A stretch of DNA of 64,000 nucleotides, from the NCBI GenBank assembly GCA_033980235.1, contig CM067065.1, positions 28,150,655 through 28,214,654 on the forward strand, read 5' to 3'. Made by a program: the position numbers and the translations under genes. The notes beneath the pieces were generated by a model, which was given only the letters and a program-made list of their open reading frames with translations, searched no databases and was not told the origin of the DNA. Below, one piece after another: positions 1-15,200 of the stretch (the stretch's first letter is position 1; the number at the start of each line of letters is the position of its first letter). The stretch comes from Diadema setosum. Taxonomy: Eukaryota > Echinodermata > Echinoidea > Diadematoida > Diadematidae.

Positions 1-1742
1 AAAATTCTGTGTAGAATATAAATGAAAGATATTATAGTTTGAGTAGGAATAAACCCTTGGAAAACATTTCCTTTTATAAACCATTTAGATATTTGAAAAG
101 TAGAGATATTGGCCTCTCCAGTGATATAATTATGTGGTATGTTGGAGCAAAACTTCTGAATCTTACTGTTAAGGGAGAATCCGCGGTGATCACTCTAATG
201 TGAATAGTCATAACACAGTGTACGTATAGGCATTTGTCATTGTGCATAAACAGTGCGACATTAGACATTAACAGAAAAAGTTCGAGTAGGAATAAACCCT
301 CAGACGACATTTCTTTTTGTTAACCGTTTACATATTTGAAGAGAAGAGATATTGCTCTTTCCCATGATATATGTGGCATGCTGGAGCAAAACGTCAGGGT
401 CTTACTGTTAAAGGTAGAATGCAGTGTTGTACAGAACGGAAATACTGTGTAAAAAAATAAATGAAAGATATAGTATGAGGGGGAATAATCATTTTGAACG
501 ACATTTCTTTTTAGAAACCATTTAGATATTTGAAAAGTAGAGATATTGGCCTATCCAGTGATATGAGGCATGCTGGAGCAAAACTTCTGAATCTTACTGT
601 TCAAGGGAGAATCCGCGGGCATCACCTATACAGTGTGCATAATACTCATAGCACAATACTTATTATAGGCATTCGTCATCGTGTGTAAAGAGTGCGACAT
701 TAGACATTAACAGAAAAAGTTTGAGTAGGAATAAACCCTCGGACGACATTTCTCTTTTTTAACCGGTTACATATTAGAAGAGAGGAGATACTGCCCTTTC
801 CCATGATATATTGGCTTGCTGGAGCAAAACGTCTGGATCTTACTGTTAAATGTAGAATCAAGTGTTGTACAGAAAGGAAATACTGTGTAAAAAATAAATA
901 AAAGATATAGTTTGAGGAGGAATAAACATTTGGACGACATTTGTTTTTATAAACCATTTAAATATTTGAAAAGTAGAGATATTGGCCTTTCCAGTGATAT
1001 ATGTGGCATGCTGGAGCAAAACTTCTGAATCTTACTGTTCAAGGGAGAATCCGTGGTCATCACCTACAGTGTACATACTCATACACAGTGTATAGTATAG
1101 GCATTTATAGTGTGTGTAAAGAGTGCAACATCAGACATTAACAGAAAAGGTTTGAGTAGAAATAAATCTTCGGAAGATATTTCTTTTTGTTAACCGGTTA
1201 CATATTTGATAAGAACAAATACTGTCCTTTCCCCTGATATATGTGGCTTGCTGGAGCAAAACGTCTGCATCTTACTGTTAAAGGTAGAATCCAGTGTTGT
1301 ACAGAACGGAAATACTGTGTAAAAAAAGTAAATGAAAGGTATAGTTTGAGGAGGAATAAACATTTGGAAGACATTTCTTTTAATAAACCATTTAGATATT
1401 TGAAAAGTACAGATATTGGCCTTTCCAGTGATAAATGTGGCATGCTGGAGCAAAACTTCTGAATCTTACTGTTCAAGGGAGAATCCGCGGTGATCACTCT
1501 ATTATGTGTACTCATAACACAGTGAATACGTATAGGCATTAGCCATTGTGCGTAAAGAGTGCGACATTAGCGATTGACAGAAAAAGTTTCAGTAGGAATA
1601 AACCTTCGGACGACATTTCTTTGTGTTAAACGTTTATGTATTTGAAAAGAACAATTTTTGACCTTTTCTGTGATATATGGGTATGCTGGAGCAAAACGTC
1701 TGGATCTTACTGTTAAAGGTAGAATGCAGGGATGTAGAAGCA
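1..1742. repeat. 1,742-bp higher-order repeat, copy 1
   Basis: Four A/B dimers (eight monomers) form the unit. GGAATAAA-type monomer starts lie near 45, 285, 480, 725, 915, 1155, 1350 and 1590, giving spacings that alternate near 240 and 195. The same phase recurs at 1743 (AAAATTCTGTGTAGAATATA at 1 and 1743). Confidence 0.93.
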
Positions 1743-3484
1743 AAAATTCTGTGTAGAATATAAATGAAAGATATTATAGTTTGAGTAGGAATAAACCCTT
1801 GGAAAACATTTCCTTTTATAAACCATTTAGATATTTGAAAAGTAGAGATATTGGCCTCTCCAGTGATATAATTATGTGGTATGTTGGAGCAAAACTTCTG
1901 AATCTTACTGTTAAGGGAGAATCCGCGGTGATCACTCTAATGTGAATAGTCATAACACAGTGTACGTATAGGCATTTGTCATTGTGCATAAACAGTGCGA
2001 CATTAGACATTAACAGAAAAAGTTCGAGTAGGAATAAACCCTCAGACGACATTTCTTTTTGTTAACCGTTTACATATTTGAAGAGAAGAGATATTGCTCT
2101 TTCCCATGATATATGTGGCATGCTGGAGCAAAACGTCAGGGTCTTACTGTTAAAGGTAGAATGCAGTGTTGTACAGAACGGAAATACTGTGTAAAAAAAT
2201 AAATGAAAGATATAGTATGAGGGGGAATAATCATTTTGAACGACATTTCTTTTTAGAAACCATTTAGATATTTGAAAAGTAGAGATATTGGCCTATCCAG
2301 TGATATGAGGCATGCTGGAGCAAAACTTCTGAATCTTACTGTTCAAGGGAGAATCCGCGGGCATCACCTATACAGTGTGCATAATACTCATAGCACAATA
2401 CTTATTATAGGCATTCGTCATCGTGTGTAAAGAGTGCGACATTAGACATTAACAGAAAAAGTTTGAGTAGGAATAAACCCTCGGACGACATTTCTCTTTT
2501 TTAACCGGTTACATATTAGAAGAGAGGAGATACTGCCCTTTCCCATGATATATTGGCTTGCTGGAGCAAAACGTCTGGATCTTACTGTTAAATGTAGAAT
2601 CAAGTGTTGTACAGAAAGGAAATACTGTGTAAAAAATAAATAAAAGATATAGTTTGAGGAGGAATAAACATTTGGACGACATTTGTTTTTATAAACCATT
2701 TAAATATTTGAAAAGTAGAGATATTGGCCTTTCCAGTGATATATGTGGCATGCTGGAGCAAAACTTCTGAATCTTACTGTTCAAGGGAGAATCCGTGGTC
2801 ATCACCTACAGTGTACATACTCATACACAGTGTATAGTATAGGCATTTATAGTGTGTGTAAAGAGTGCAACATCAGACATTAACAGAAAAGGTTTGAGTA
2901 GAAATAAATCTTCGGAAGATATTTCTTTTTGTTAACCGGTTACATATTTGATAAGAACAAATACTGTCCTTTCCCCTGATATATGTGGCTTGCTGGAGCA
3001 AAACGTCTGCATCTTACTGTTAAAGGTAGAATCCAGTGTTGTACAGAACGGAAATACTGTGTAAAAAAAGTAAATGAAAGGTATAGTTTGAGGAGGAATA
3101 AACATTTGGAAGACATTTCTTTTAATAAACCATTTAGATATTTGAAAAGTACAGATATTGGCCTTTCCAGTGATAAATGTGGCATGCTGGAGCAAAACTT
3201 CTGAATCTTACTGTTCAAGGGAGAATCCGCGGTGATCACTCTATTATGTGTACTCATAACACAGTGAATACGTATAGGCATTAGCCATTGTGCGTAAAGA
3301 GTGCGACATTAGCGATTGACAGAAAAAGTTTCAGTAGGAATAAACCTTCGGACGACATTTCTTTGTGTTAAACGTTTATGTATTTGAAAAGAACAATTTT
3401 TGACCTTTTCTGTGATATATGGGTATGCTGGAGCAAAACGTCTGGATCTTACTGTTAAAGGTAGAATGCAGGGATGTAGAAGCA
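1743..3484. repeat. 1,742-bp higher-order repeat, copy 2
   Basis: At every point I compared this copy is identical to 1-1742, including private variants such as GGGGGAATAATCATTTTG and the same A-run lengths. Near-perfect identity implies very recent amplification or gene conversion, or an assembly duplication. Confidence 0.93.
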
Positions 3485-6400
3485 AAAATTCTGTGTAGAA
3501 TATAAATGAAAGATATTATAGTTTGAGTAGGAATAAACCCTTGGAAAACATTTCCTTTTATAAACCATTTAGATATTTGAAAAGTAGAGATATTGGCCTC
3601 TCCAGTGATATAATTATGTGGTATGTTGGAGCAAAACTTCTGAATCTTACTGTTAAGGGAGAATCCGCGGTGATCACTCTAATGTGAATAGTCATAACAC
3701 AGTGTACGTATAGGCATTTGTCATTGTGCATAAACAGTGCGACATTAGACATTAACAGAAAAAGTTCGAGTAGGAATAAACCCTCAGACGACATTTCTTT
3801 TTGTTAACCGTTTACATATTTGAAGAGACGAGATATTGCTCTTTCCCATGATATATGTGGCATGCTGGAGCAAAACGTCAGGGTCTTACTGTTAAAGGTA
3901 GAATGCAGTGTTGTACAGAACGGAAATACTGTGTAAAAAATAAATGAAAGATATAGTATGAGGGGGAATAAACATTTTGAACGACATTTCTTTTTAGAAA
4001 CCATTTAGATATTTGAAAAGTAGAGATATTGGCCTATCCAGTGATATGAGGCATGCTGGAGCAAAACTTCTGAATCTTACTGTTCAAGGGAGAATCCGCG
4101 GGCATCACCTATACAGTGTGCATAATACTCATAGCACAATACTTATTATAGGCATTCGTCATCGTGTGTAAAGAGTGCGACATTAGACATTAACAGAAAA
4201 AGTTTGAGTAGGAATAAACCCTCGGACGACATTTCTCTTTTTTAACCGGTTACATATTAGAAGAGAGGAGATACTGCCCTTTCCCATGATATATTGGCTT
4301 GCTGGAGCAAAACGTCTGGATCTTACTGTTAAATGTAGAATCAAGTGTTGTACAGAAAGGAAATACTGTGTAAAAAAAGTAAATGAAAGGTATAGTTTGA
4401 GGAGGAATAAACATTTGGACGACATTTGTTTTTATAAACCATTTAAATATTTGAAAAGTAGAGATATTGGCCTTTCCAGTGATATATGTGGCATGCTGGA
4501 GCAAAACTTCTGAATCTTACTGTTCAAGGGAGAATCCGTGGTCATCACCTACAGTGTAAATACTCATACACAGTGTATACGTATAGGCATTTATAGTGTG
4601 TGTAAAGAGTGCAACATCAGACATTAACAGAAAAGGTTTGAGTAGAAATAAATCTTCGGAAGATATTTCTTTTTGTTAACCGGTTACATATTTGATAAGA
4701 AGAAATACTGTCCTTTCCCCTGATATATGTGGCTTGCTGGAGCAAAACGTCTGCATCTTACTGTTAAAGGTAGAATCCAGTGTTGTACAGAACAGAAATA
4801 CTGTGTAAAAAAAAGTAAATGAAAGGTATAGTTTGAGGAGGAATAAACATTTGGACGACATTTCTTTTTATAAACCATTTAGATATTTGAAAAGTAGAGA
4901 TATTGGCCTTTCCAGTAATATATGTGGCATGCTGGAGCAAAACTTCTGAATCTTACTGTTCAAGGGAGAATCCGCGGTGATCACTCTATTATGTGTACTC
5001 ATAACACAGTGAATACGTATAGGCATTAGCCATTGTGCGTAAAGAGTGCGACACTAACGATTGACAGAAAAAGTTTCAGTAGGAATAAACCTTCGGACGA
5101 CATTTCTTTGTGTTAAACGTTTATGTATTTGAAAAGAACAATTTTTGACCTTTTCTGTGATATATGGGTATGCTGGAGCAAAACGTCTGGATCTTACTGT
5201 TAAAGGTAGAATGCAGGGATGTAGAAGCAAAAATTCTGTGTAGAATATAAATGAAAGATATTATAGTTTGAGTGGGAATAAACCCTTGGAAAACATTTCT
5301 TTTATAAACCATTTAGATATTTGAAAAGTAGAGATATTGGCCTCTCCAGTGATATAATTATGTGGTATGTTGGAGCAAAACTTCTGAATCTTACTGTTTA
5401 AGGGAGAATCCGCGGTGATCACTCTAATGTGAATAGTCATAACACAGTGTACGTATAGGCATTTGTCATTGTGCATAAACAGTGCGACATTAGACATTAA
5501 CAGAAAAAGTTCGAGTAGGAATAAACCCTCAGACGACATTTCTTTTTGTTAACCGTTTACATAATTGAAGAGAAGAGATATTGCTCTTTCCCATGATATA
5601 TGTGGCATGCTGGAGCAAAACGTCAGGGTCTTACTGTTAAAGGTAGAATGCAGTGTTGTACAGAACGGAAATACTGCGTAAAAAATAAATGAAAGATATA
5701 GTATGAGGGGGAATAAACATTTTGAACGACACTTCTTTTTAGAAACCATTTAGATATTTGAAAAGTAGAGATATTGGCCTCTCCAGTGATATAATTATGT
5801 GGTATGTTGGAGCAAAACTTCTGAATCTTACTGTTTAAGGGAGAATCCGCGGTGATCACTCTATTATGTATACTCATAACACAGTGAATACGTATAGGCA
5901 TTAGCCATTGTGCCTAAAGAGTGCGACATTAGCGATTGACAGAAAAAGTTTCAGTAGGAATAAACCTTCGGACGACATTTCTTTGTGTTTAACGTTTATG
6001 TATTTGAAAAGAACAATTTTTGGCCTTTTCTGTGATATATGGGTATGCTGGAGCAAAACGTCTGGATCTTACTGTTAAAGGTAGAATGCAGGGATGTAGA
6101 AGCAAAAATTCTGTGTAGAATATTAATGAAAGATATTATAGTTTGAGTAGGAATAAACCCTTGGAAAACATTTCTTTTTATAAACCATTTAGATATTTGA
6201 AAAGTAGAGATATTGGCCTCTCCAGTGATATATTTATGTGGTATGTTGGAGCAAAACTTCTGAATCTTACTGTTAAAGGTAGAATCCAGTGTTGTACAGA
6301 ACGGAAATACTGTGTAAAAAAAAAAGTAAATGAAAGGTATAGTTTGAGGAGGAATAAACCCTTGGAAGACATTTCTTTTAATAAACCATTTAGATATTTG

Positions 6401-9235
6401 AAAAGTACAGATATTGGCCTTTCCAGTGATATATGTGGCATGGTGGAGCAAAACTTCTGAATCTTACTGTTCAAGGGAGAATCCGCGGTGATCACTTTAT
6501 TATGTGTACTCATAACACAGTGAATACGTATAGGCCTTAGCCATTGTGCGTAAAGAGTGCGACACTAGCGATTGACAGAAAAAGTTTCAGTAGGAATAAA
6601 CCTTCGGACGACATTTCTTTGTGTTAAACGTTTATGTATTTGAAAAGAACAATTTTTGACCTTTTCTGTGATATATGGATATGCTGGAGCAAAACGTCTG
6701 GATCTTACTGTTAAAGGTAGAATGCAGGGATGTAGAAGCAAAAATTCTGTGTAGAATATTAATGAAAGATATTATAGTTTGAGTAGGAATAAACCCTTGG
6801 AAAACATTTCTTTTTATAAACCATTTAGATATTTGAAAAGTAGAGATATTGGCCTCTCCAGTGATATAATTATGTGGTATGTTGGAGCAAAACTTCTGAA
6901 TCTTACTGTTTAAGGGAGAATCCGCGGTGATCACTCTAATGTGAATAGTCATAACACAGTGTACGTATAGGCATTTGTCATTGTGCATAAACAGTGCGAC
7001 ATTAGACATTAACAGAAAAAGTTCGAGTAGGAATAAACCCTCAGACGACATTTCTTTTTGTTAACCGTTTACATATTTGAAGAGAAGAGATATTGCTCTT
7101 TCCCATGATATATGTGGCATGCTGGAGCAAAACGTCAGGGTCTTACTGTTAAAGGTAGAATGCAGTGTTGTACAGAACGGAAATACTGTGTAAAAAAATA
7201 AATGAAAGATATAGTATGAGGGGGAATAAACATTTTGAACGACATTTCTTTTTAGAAACCATTTGGATATTTGAAAAGTAGAGATATTGGCCTATCCAGT
7301 GATATGAGGCATGCTGGAGCAAAACTTCTGAATCTTACTGTTCAAGGGAGAATCCGCGGGCATCACCTATACAGTGTGCATAATACTCATAGCACAATAC
7401 TTATTATAGGCATTCGTCATCGTGTGTAAAGAGTGCGACATTAGACATTAACAGAAAAAGTTTGAGTAGGAATAAACCCTCGGACGACATTTCTCTTTTT
7501 TAACCGGTTACATATTAGAAGAGAGGAGATACTGCCCTTTCCCATGATATATTGGCTTGCTGGAGCAAAACGTCTGGATCTTACTGTTAAATGTAGAATC
7601 CAGTGTTGTACAGAACAGAAATACTGTGTAAAAAAAGTAAATGAAAGGTATAGTTTGAGGAGGAATAAACATTTGGACGACATTTCTTTTTATAAACCAT
7701 TTAGATATTTGAAAAGTAGAGATATTGGCCTTTCCAGTAATATATGTGGCATGCTGGAGCAAAACTTCTGAATCTTACTGTTCAAGGGAGAATCCGCGGT
7801 GATCACTCTATTATGTATACTCATAACACAGTGAATACGTATAGGCATTAGCCATTGTGCCTAAAGAGTGCGACATTAGCGATTGACAGAAAAAGTTTCA
7901 GTAGGAATAAACCTTCGGACGACATTTCTTTGTGTTTAACGTTTATGTATTTGAAAAGAACAATTTTTGACCTTTTCTGTGATATATGGGTATGCTGGAG
8001 CAAAACGTCTGGATCTTACTGTTAAAGGTAGAATGCAGGGATGTAGAAGCAAAAATTCTGTGTAGAATATTAATGAAAGATATTATAGTTTGAGTAGGAA
8101 TAAACCCTTGGAAAACATTTTTTTTTTATAAACCATTTAGATATTTGAAAAGTAGAGATATTGGCCTCTCCAGTGATATAATTATGTGGTATGTTGGAGC
8201 AAAACTTCTGAATCTTACTGTTTAAGGGAGAATCCGCGGTGATCACTCTATTATATGTATACTCATAACACAGTGAATACGTATAGGCATTAGCCATTGT
8301 GCCTAAAGAGTGCGACATTAGCGATTGACAGAAAAAGTTTCAGTAGGAATAAACCTTCGGACGACATTTCTTTGTGTTTAACGTTTATGTATATGAAAAG
8401 AACAATTTTTGGCCTTTTCTGTGATATATGGGTATGCTGGAGCAAAACGTCTGGATCTTACTGTTAAAGGTAGAATGCAGGGATGTAGAAGCAAAAATTC
8501 TGTGTAGAATATTAATGAAAGATATTATAGTTTGAGTAGGAATAAACCCTTGGAAAACATTTCTTTTTATAAACCATTTAGATATTTGAAAAGTAGAGAT
8601 ATTGGCCTCTCCAGTGATATAATTATGTGGTATGTTGAAGCAAAACTTCTGAATCTTACTGTTAAAGGTAGAATCCAGTGTTGTACAGAACGGAAATACT
8701 GTGTAAAAAAAAAGTAAATGAAAGGTATAGTTGAAGAGGAATAAACATTTGGACGACATTTCTTTTTATAAACCATTTTTATATTTGAAAAGAAGAGATA
8801 TTGGCCTTTCCAGTGATATATGTGGCATGCTGGAGCAAAACTCCTGAATCTTACTGTTCAAGGGAGAATACGCGGTGATCAGTCTATTATGTATACTCAT
8901 AGCACAGCTAGTGTAAAGGCATTCGTCATTGGGCGTAAAGAGTGCGACACTAGACATTAACAGAAAAACTTTGAGTAGGAATAAACCCTCGGAAGACATT
9001 TCTTTTTGTTAACCGTATACATATTTGAAGAGAAGAGATACTGCCCTTTTCCGTGATATGTTTCATGCTGGAGCAAAACTTCTGAATCTTACTGTTCAAG
9101 GGAGAATCCGTGGTCATCACCTACAGTGTACATACTCATACACAGTGTATACGTATAGGCATTCATATTGTGTGTAAAGAGTGCAACATCAGACATTAAA
9201 AGAAAAGGTTTGAATAGAAATAAATCTTCGGAAGA
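3485..9235. repeat. Satellite block with mixed higher-order structure
   Basis: The first 340 bp continue the 1,742-bp unit. The copy then departs: AGACGAGAT replaces AGAAGAGAT at 3828, an A is lost in the A-run near 3935, and AATAAACAT replaces AATAATCAT. Dimers after this are recombined versions of the same monomer types. Examples are monomers with ATTAATGAAAGATATT and the GTTGAAGCAAAAC variant near 8634. No gene is seen. Confidence 0.85.
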
Positions 9236-12200
9236 TATTTCTTTTTGTTAACCGGTTACATATTTGATAAGAAGAAATACTGTCCTTTCCCCTGATATAT
9301 GTGGCTTGCTGGAGCAAAACGTCTGCATCTTACTGTTAAAGGTAGAATCCAGTGTTGTACAGAACGGAAATACTGTGTAAAAAAAGTAAATGAAAGGTAT
9401 AGTTTGAGGAGGAATAAACATTTGGACGACATTTCTTTTTATAAACCATTTAGATATTTGAAAAGTAGAGATATTGGCCTTTCCAGTGATATCAAATGTG
9501 GCATGCTGGAGCAAAACTTCTGAATCTTACTGTTCAAGGGAGAATCCGCGGTGATCACTCTATTATGTATACTCATAACACAGTGAATACGTATAGGCAT
9601 TAGCCATTGTGCCTTAAGAGTGCGACATTAGCGATTGACAGAAAAAGTTTCAGTAGGAATAAACCTTCGGACGACATTTCTTTGTGTTAAACGTTTATGT
9701 ATTTGAAAAGAACAATTTTTGGCCTTTTCTGTGATATATGGGTATGCTGGAGCAAAACGTCTGGATCTTACTGTTAAATGTAGAATCAAGTGTTGTACAG
9801 AAAGGAAATACTGTGTAAAAAATAAATAAAAGAAAGTTTGAGGAGGAATAAACATTTGGACGACATTTGTTTTTATAAACCATTTAAATATTTGAAAAGT
9901 AGAGATATTGGCCTTTCCAGTGATATATGTGGCATGCTGGAGCAAAACTTCTGAATCTTACTGTTCAAGGGAGAATCCGTGGTCATCACCTACAGTGTAC
10001 ATACTCATACACAGTGTATACGTATAGGCATTTATAGTGTGTGTAAAGAGTGCAACATCAGACATTAACAGAAAAGGTTTGAGTAGAAATAAATCTTCGG
10101 AAGATATTTCTTTTTGTTAACCGGTTACATATTTGATAAGAAGAAATACTGTCCTTTCCCCTGATATATGTGGCTTGCTGGAGCAAAACGTCTGCATCTT
10201 ACTGTTAAAGGTAGAATCCAGTGTTGTACAGAACGGAAATACTGTGTAAAAAAAGTAAATGAAAGGTATAGTTTGAGGAGGAATAAACATTTGGACGACA
10301 TTTCTTTTTATAAACCATTTAGATATTTGAAAAGTAGAGATATTGGCCTCTCCAGTGATATAATTATGTGGTATGTTGGAGCAAAACTTCTGAATCTTAC
10401 TGTTTAAGGGAGAATCCGCGGTGATCACTCTATTATGTATACTCATAACACAGTGAATACGTATAGGCATTAGCCATTGTGCCTAAAGAGTGCGACATTA
10501 GCGATTGACAGAAAAAGTTTCAGTAGGAATAAACCTTCGGACGACATTTCTTTGTGTTTAACGTTTATGTATTTGAAAAGAACAATTTTTGGCCTTTTCT
10601 GTGATATATGGGTATGCTGGAGCAAAACGTCTGGATCTTACTGTTAAAGGTAGAATGCAGGGATGTAGAAGCAAAAATTCTGTGTAGAATATTAATGAAA
10701 AATATTATAGTTTGAGTAGGAATAAACCCTTGGAAAACATTTCTTTTTATAAACCATTTAGATATTTGAAAAGTAGAGATATTGGCCTCTCCAGTGATAT
10801 AATTATGTGGTATGTTGGAGCAAAACTTCTGAATCTTACTGTTAAAGGTAGAATCCAGTGTTGTACAGAACGGAAATACTGTGTAAAAAAAAAAGTAAAT
10901 GAAAGGTATAGTTTGAGGAGGAATAAACCCTTGGAAGACATTTCTTTTAATAAACCATTTAGATATTTGAAAAGTACAGATATTGGCCTTTCCAGTGATA
11001 TATGTGGCATGCTGGAGCAAAACTTCTGAATCTTACTGTTCAAGGGAGAATCCGCGGTGATCACTCTATTATGTGTACTCATAACACAGTGAATACGTAT
11101 AGGCATTAGCCATTGTGCCTTAAGAGTGCGACATTAGCGATTGACAGAAAAAGTTTCAGTAGGAATAAACCTTCGGACGACATTTCTTTGTGTTAAACGT
11201 TTATGTATTTGAAAAGAACAATTTTTGACCTTTTCTGTGATATATGGGTATGCTGGAGCAAAACGTCTGGATCTCACTGTTAAAGGTAGAATGCAGGGAT
11301 GTAGAAGCAAAAATTCTGTGTAGAATATAAATGAAAGATATTATAGTTTGAGTAGGAATAAACCCTTGGAAAACATTTCTTTTTATAAACCATTTAGATA
11401 TTTGAAAAGTAGAGATATTGGCCTCTCCAGTGATATAATTATGTGGTATGTTGGAGCAAAACTTCTGAATCTTACTGTTTAAGGGAGAATCCGCGGTGAT
11501 CACTCTAATGTGAATAGTCATAACACAGTGTACGTATAGGCATTTGTCATTGTGCATAAACAGTGCGACATTAGACATTAACAGAAAAAGTTCGAGTAGG
11601 AATAAACCCTCAGACGACATTTCTTTTTGTTAACCGTTTACATATTTGAAGAGAAGAGATATTGCTCTTTCCCATGATATATGTGGCATGCTGGAGCAAA
11701 ACGTCAGGGTCTTACTGTTAAAGGTAGAATGCAGTGTTGTACAGAACGGAAATACTGTGTAAAAAATAAATGAAAGATATAGTATGAGGGGGAATAAACA
11801 TTTTGAACGACATTTCTTTTTAGAAACCATTTAGATATTTGAAAAGTAGAGATATTGGACTATCCAGTGATATGAGGCATGCTGGAGCAAAACTTCTGAA
11901 TCTTACTGTTCAAGGGAGAATCCGCGGGCATCACCTATACAGTGTGCATAATACTCAAAGCACAATACTTATTATAGGCATTCGTCATCGTGTGTAAAGA
12001 GTGCGACATTAGACATTAACAGAAAAAGTTTGAGTAGGAATAAACCCTCGGACGACATTTCTCTTTTTTAACCGGTTACATATTAGAAGAGAGGAGATAC
12101 TGCCCTTTCCCATGATATATTGGCTTGCTGGAGCAAAACGTCTGGATCTTACTGTTAAATGTAGAATCAAGTGTTGTACAGAAAGGAAATACTGTGTAAA

Positions 12201-15200
12201 AAATAAATAAAAGATATAGTTTGAGGAGGAATAAACATTTGGACGACATTTGTTTTTATAAACCATTTAAATATTTGAAAAGTAGAGATATTGGCCTTTC
12301 CAGTGATATATGTGGCATGCTGGAGCAAAACTTCTGAATCTTACTGTTCAAGGGAGAATCCGTGGTCATCACCTACAGTGTACATACTCATACACAGTGT
12401 ATAGTATAGGCATTTATAGTGTGTGTAAAGAGTGCAACATCAGACATTAACAGAAAAGGTTTGAGTAGAAATAAATCTTCGGAAGATATTTCTTTTTGTT
12501 AACCGGTTACATATTTGATAAGAAGAAATACTGTCCTTTCCCCTGATATATGTGGCTTGCTGGAGCAAAACGTCTGCATCTTACTGTTAAAGGTAGAATC
12601 CAGTGTTGTACAGAACGGAAATACTGTGTAAAAAAAGTAAATGAAAGGTATAGTTTGAGGAGGAATAAACATTTGGACGACATTTCTTTTTATAAACCAT
12701 TTAGATATTTGAAAAGTAGAGATATTGGCCTTTCCAGTGATATCAAATGTGGCATGCTGGAGCAAAACTTCTGAATCTTACTGTTCAAGGGAGAATCCGC
12801 GGTGATCACTCTATTATGTATACTCATAACACAGTGAATACGTATAGGCATTAGCCATTGTGCCTTAAGAGTGCGACATTAGCGATTGACAGAAAAAGTT
12901 TCAGTAGGAATAAACCTTCGGACGACATTTCTTTGTGTTAAACGTTTATGTATTTGAAAAGAACAATTTTTGGCCTTTTCTGTGATATATGGGTATGCTG
13001 GAGCAAAACGTCTGGATCTTACTGTTAAATGTAGAATCAAGTGTTGTACAGAAAGGAAATACTGTGTAAAAAATAAATAAAAGAAAGTTTGAGGAGGAAT
13101 AAACATTTGGACGACATTTGTTTTTATAAACCATTTAAATATTTGAAAAGTAGAGATATTGGCCTTTCCAGTGATATATGTGGCATGCTGGAGCAAAACT
13201 TCTGAATCTTACTGTTCAAGGGAGAATCCGTGGTCATCACCTACAGTGTACATACTCATACACAGTGTATACGTATAGGCATTTATAGTGTGTGTAAAGA
13301 GTGCAACATCAGACATTAACAGAAAAGGTTTGAGTAGAAATAAATCTTCGGAAGATATTTCTTTTTGTTAACCGGTTACATATTTGATAAGAAGAAATAC
13401 TGTCCTTTCCCCTGATATATGTGGCTTGCTGGAGCAAAACGTCTGCATCTTACTGTTAAAGGTAGAATCCAGTGTTGTACAGAACGGAAATACTGTGTAA
13501 AAAAAGTAAATGAAAGGTATAGTTTGAGGAGGAATAAACATTTGGACGACATTTCTTTTTATAAACCATTTAGATATTTGAAAAGTAGAGATATTGGCCT
13601 CTCCAGTGATATAATTATGTGGTATGTTGGAGCAAAACTTCTGAATCTTACTGTTTAAGGGAGAATCCGCGGTGATCACTCTATTATGTATACTCATAAC
13701 ACAGTGAATACGTATAGGCATTAGCCATTGTGCCTAAAGAGTGCGACATTAGCGATTGACAGAAAAAGTTTCAGTAGGAATAAACCTTCGGACGACATTT
13801 CTTTGTGTTTAACGTTTATGTATTTGAAAAGAACAATTTTTGGCCTTTTCTGTGATATATGGGTATGCTGGAGCAAAACGTCTGGATCTTACTGTTAAAG
13901 GTAGAATGCAGGGATGTAGAAGCAAAAATTCTGTGTAGAATATTAATGAAAAATATTATAGTTTGAGTAGGAATAAACCCTTGGAAAACATTTCTTTTTA
14001 TAAACCATTTAGATATTTGAAAAGTAGAGATATTGGCCTCTCCAGTGATATAATTATGTGGTATGTTGGAGCAAAACTTCTGAATCTTACTGTTAAAGGT
14101 AGAATCCAGTGTTGTACAGAACGGAAATACTGTGTAAAAAAAAAAAGTAAATGAAAGGTATAGTTTGAGGAGGAATAAACCCTTGGAAGACATTTCTTTT
14201 AATAAACCATTTAGATATTTGAAAAGTACAGATATTGGCCTTTCCAGTGATATATGTGGCATGCTGGAGCAAAACTTCTGAATCTTACTGTTCAAGGGAG
14301 AATCCGCGGTGATCACTCTATTATGTGTACTCATAACACAGTGAATACGTATAGGCATTAGCCATTGTGCCTTAAGAGTGCGACATTAGCGATTGACAGA
14401 AAAAGTTTCAGTAGGAATAAACCTTCGGACGACATTTCTTTGTGTTAAACGTTTATGTATTTGAAAAGAACAATTTTTGACCTTTTCTGTGATATATGGG
14501 TATGCTGGAGCAAAACGTCTGGATCTCACTGTTAAAGGTAGAATGCAGGGATGTAGAAGCAAAAATTCTGTGTAGAATATAAATGAAAGATATTATAGTT
14601 TGAGTAGGAATAAACCCTTGGAAAACATTTCTTTTTATAAACCATTTAGATATTTGAAAAGTAGAGATATTGGCCTCTCCAGTGATATAATTATGTGGTA
14701 TGTTGGAGCAAAACTTCTGAATCTTACTGTTTAAGGGAGAATCCGCGGTGATCACTCTAATGTGAATAGTCATAACACAGTGTACGTATAGGCATTTGTC
14801 ATTGTGCATAAACAGTGCGACATTAGACATTAACAGAAAAAGTTCGAGTAGGAATAAACCCTCAGACGACATTTCTTTTTGTTAACCGTTTACATATTTG
14901 AAGAGAAGAGATATTGCTCTTTCCCATGATATATGTGGCATGCTGGAGCAAAACGTCAGGGTCTTACTGTTAAAGGTAGAATGCAGTGTTGTACAGAACG
15001 GAAATACTGTGTAAAAAATAAATGAAAGATATAGTATGAGGGGGAATAAACATTTTGAACGACATTTCTTTTTAGAAACCATTTAGATATTTGAAAAGTA
15101 GAGATATTGGCCTATCCAGTGATATGAGGCATGCTGGAGCAAAACTTCTGAATCTTACTGTTCAAGGGAGAATCCGCGGGCATCACCTATACAGTGTGCA

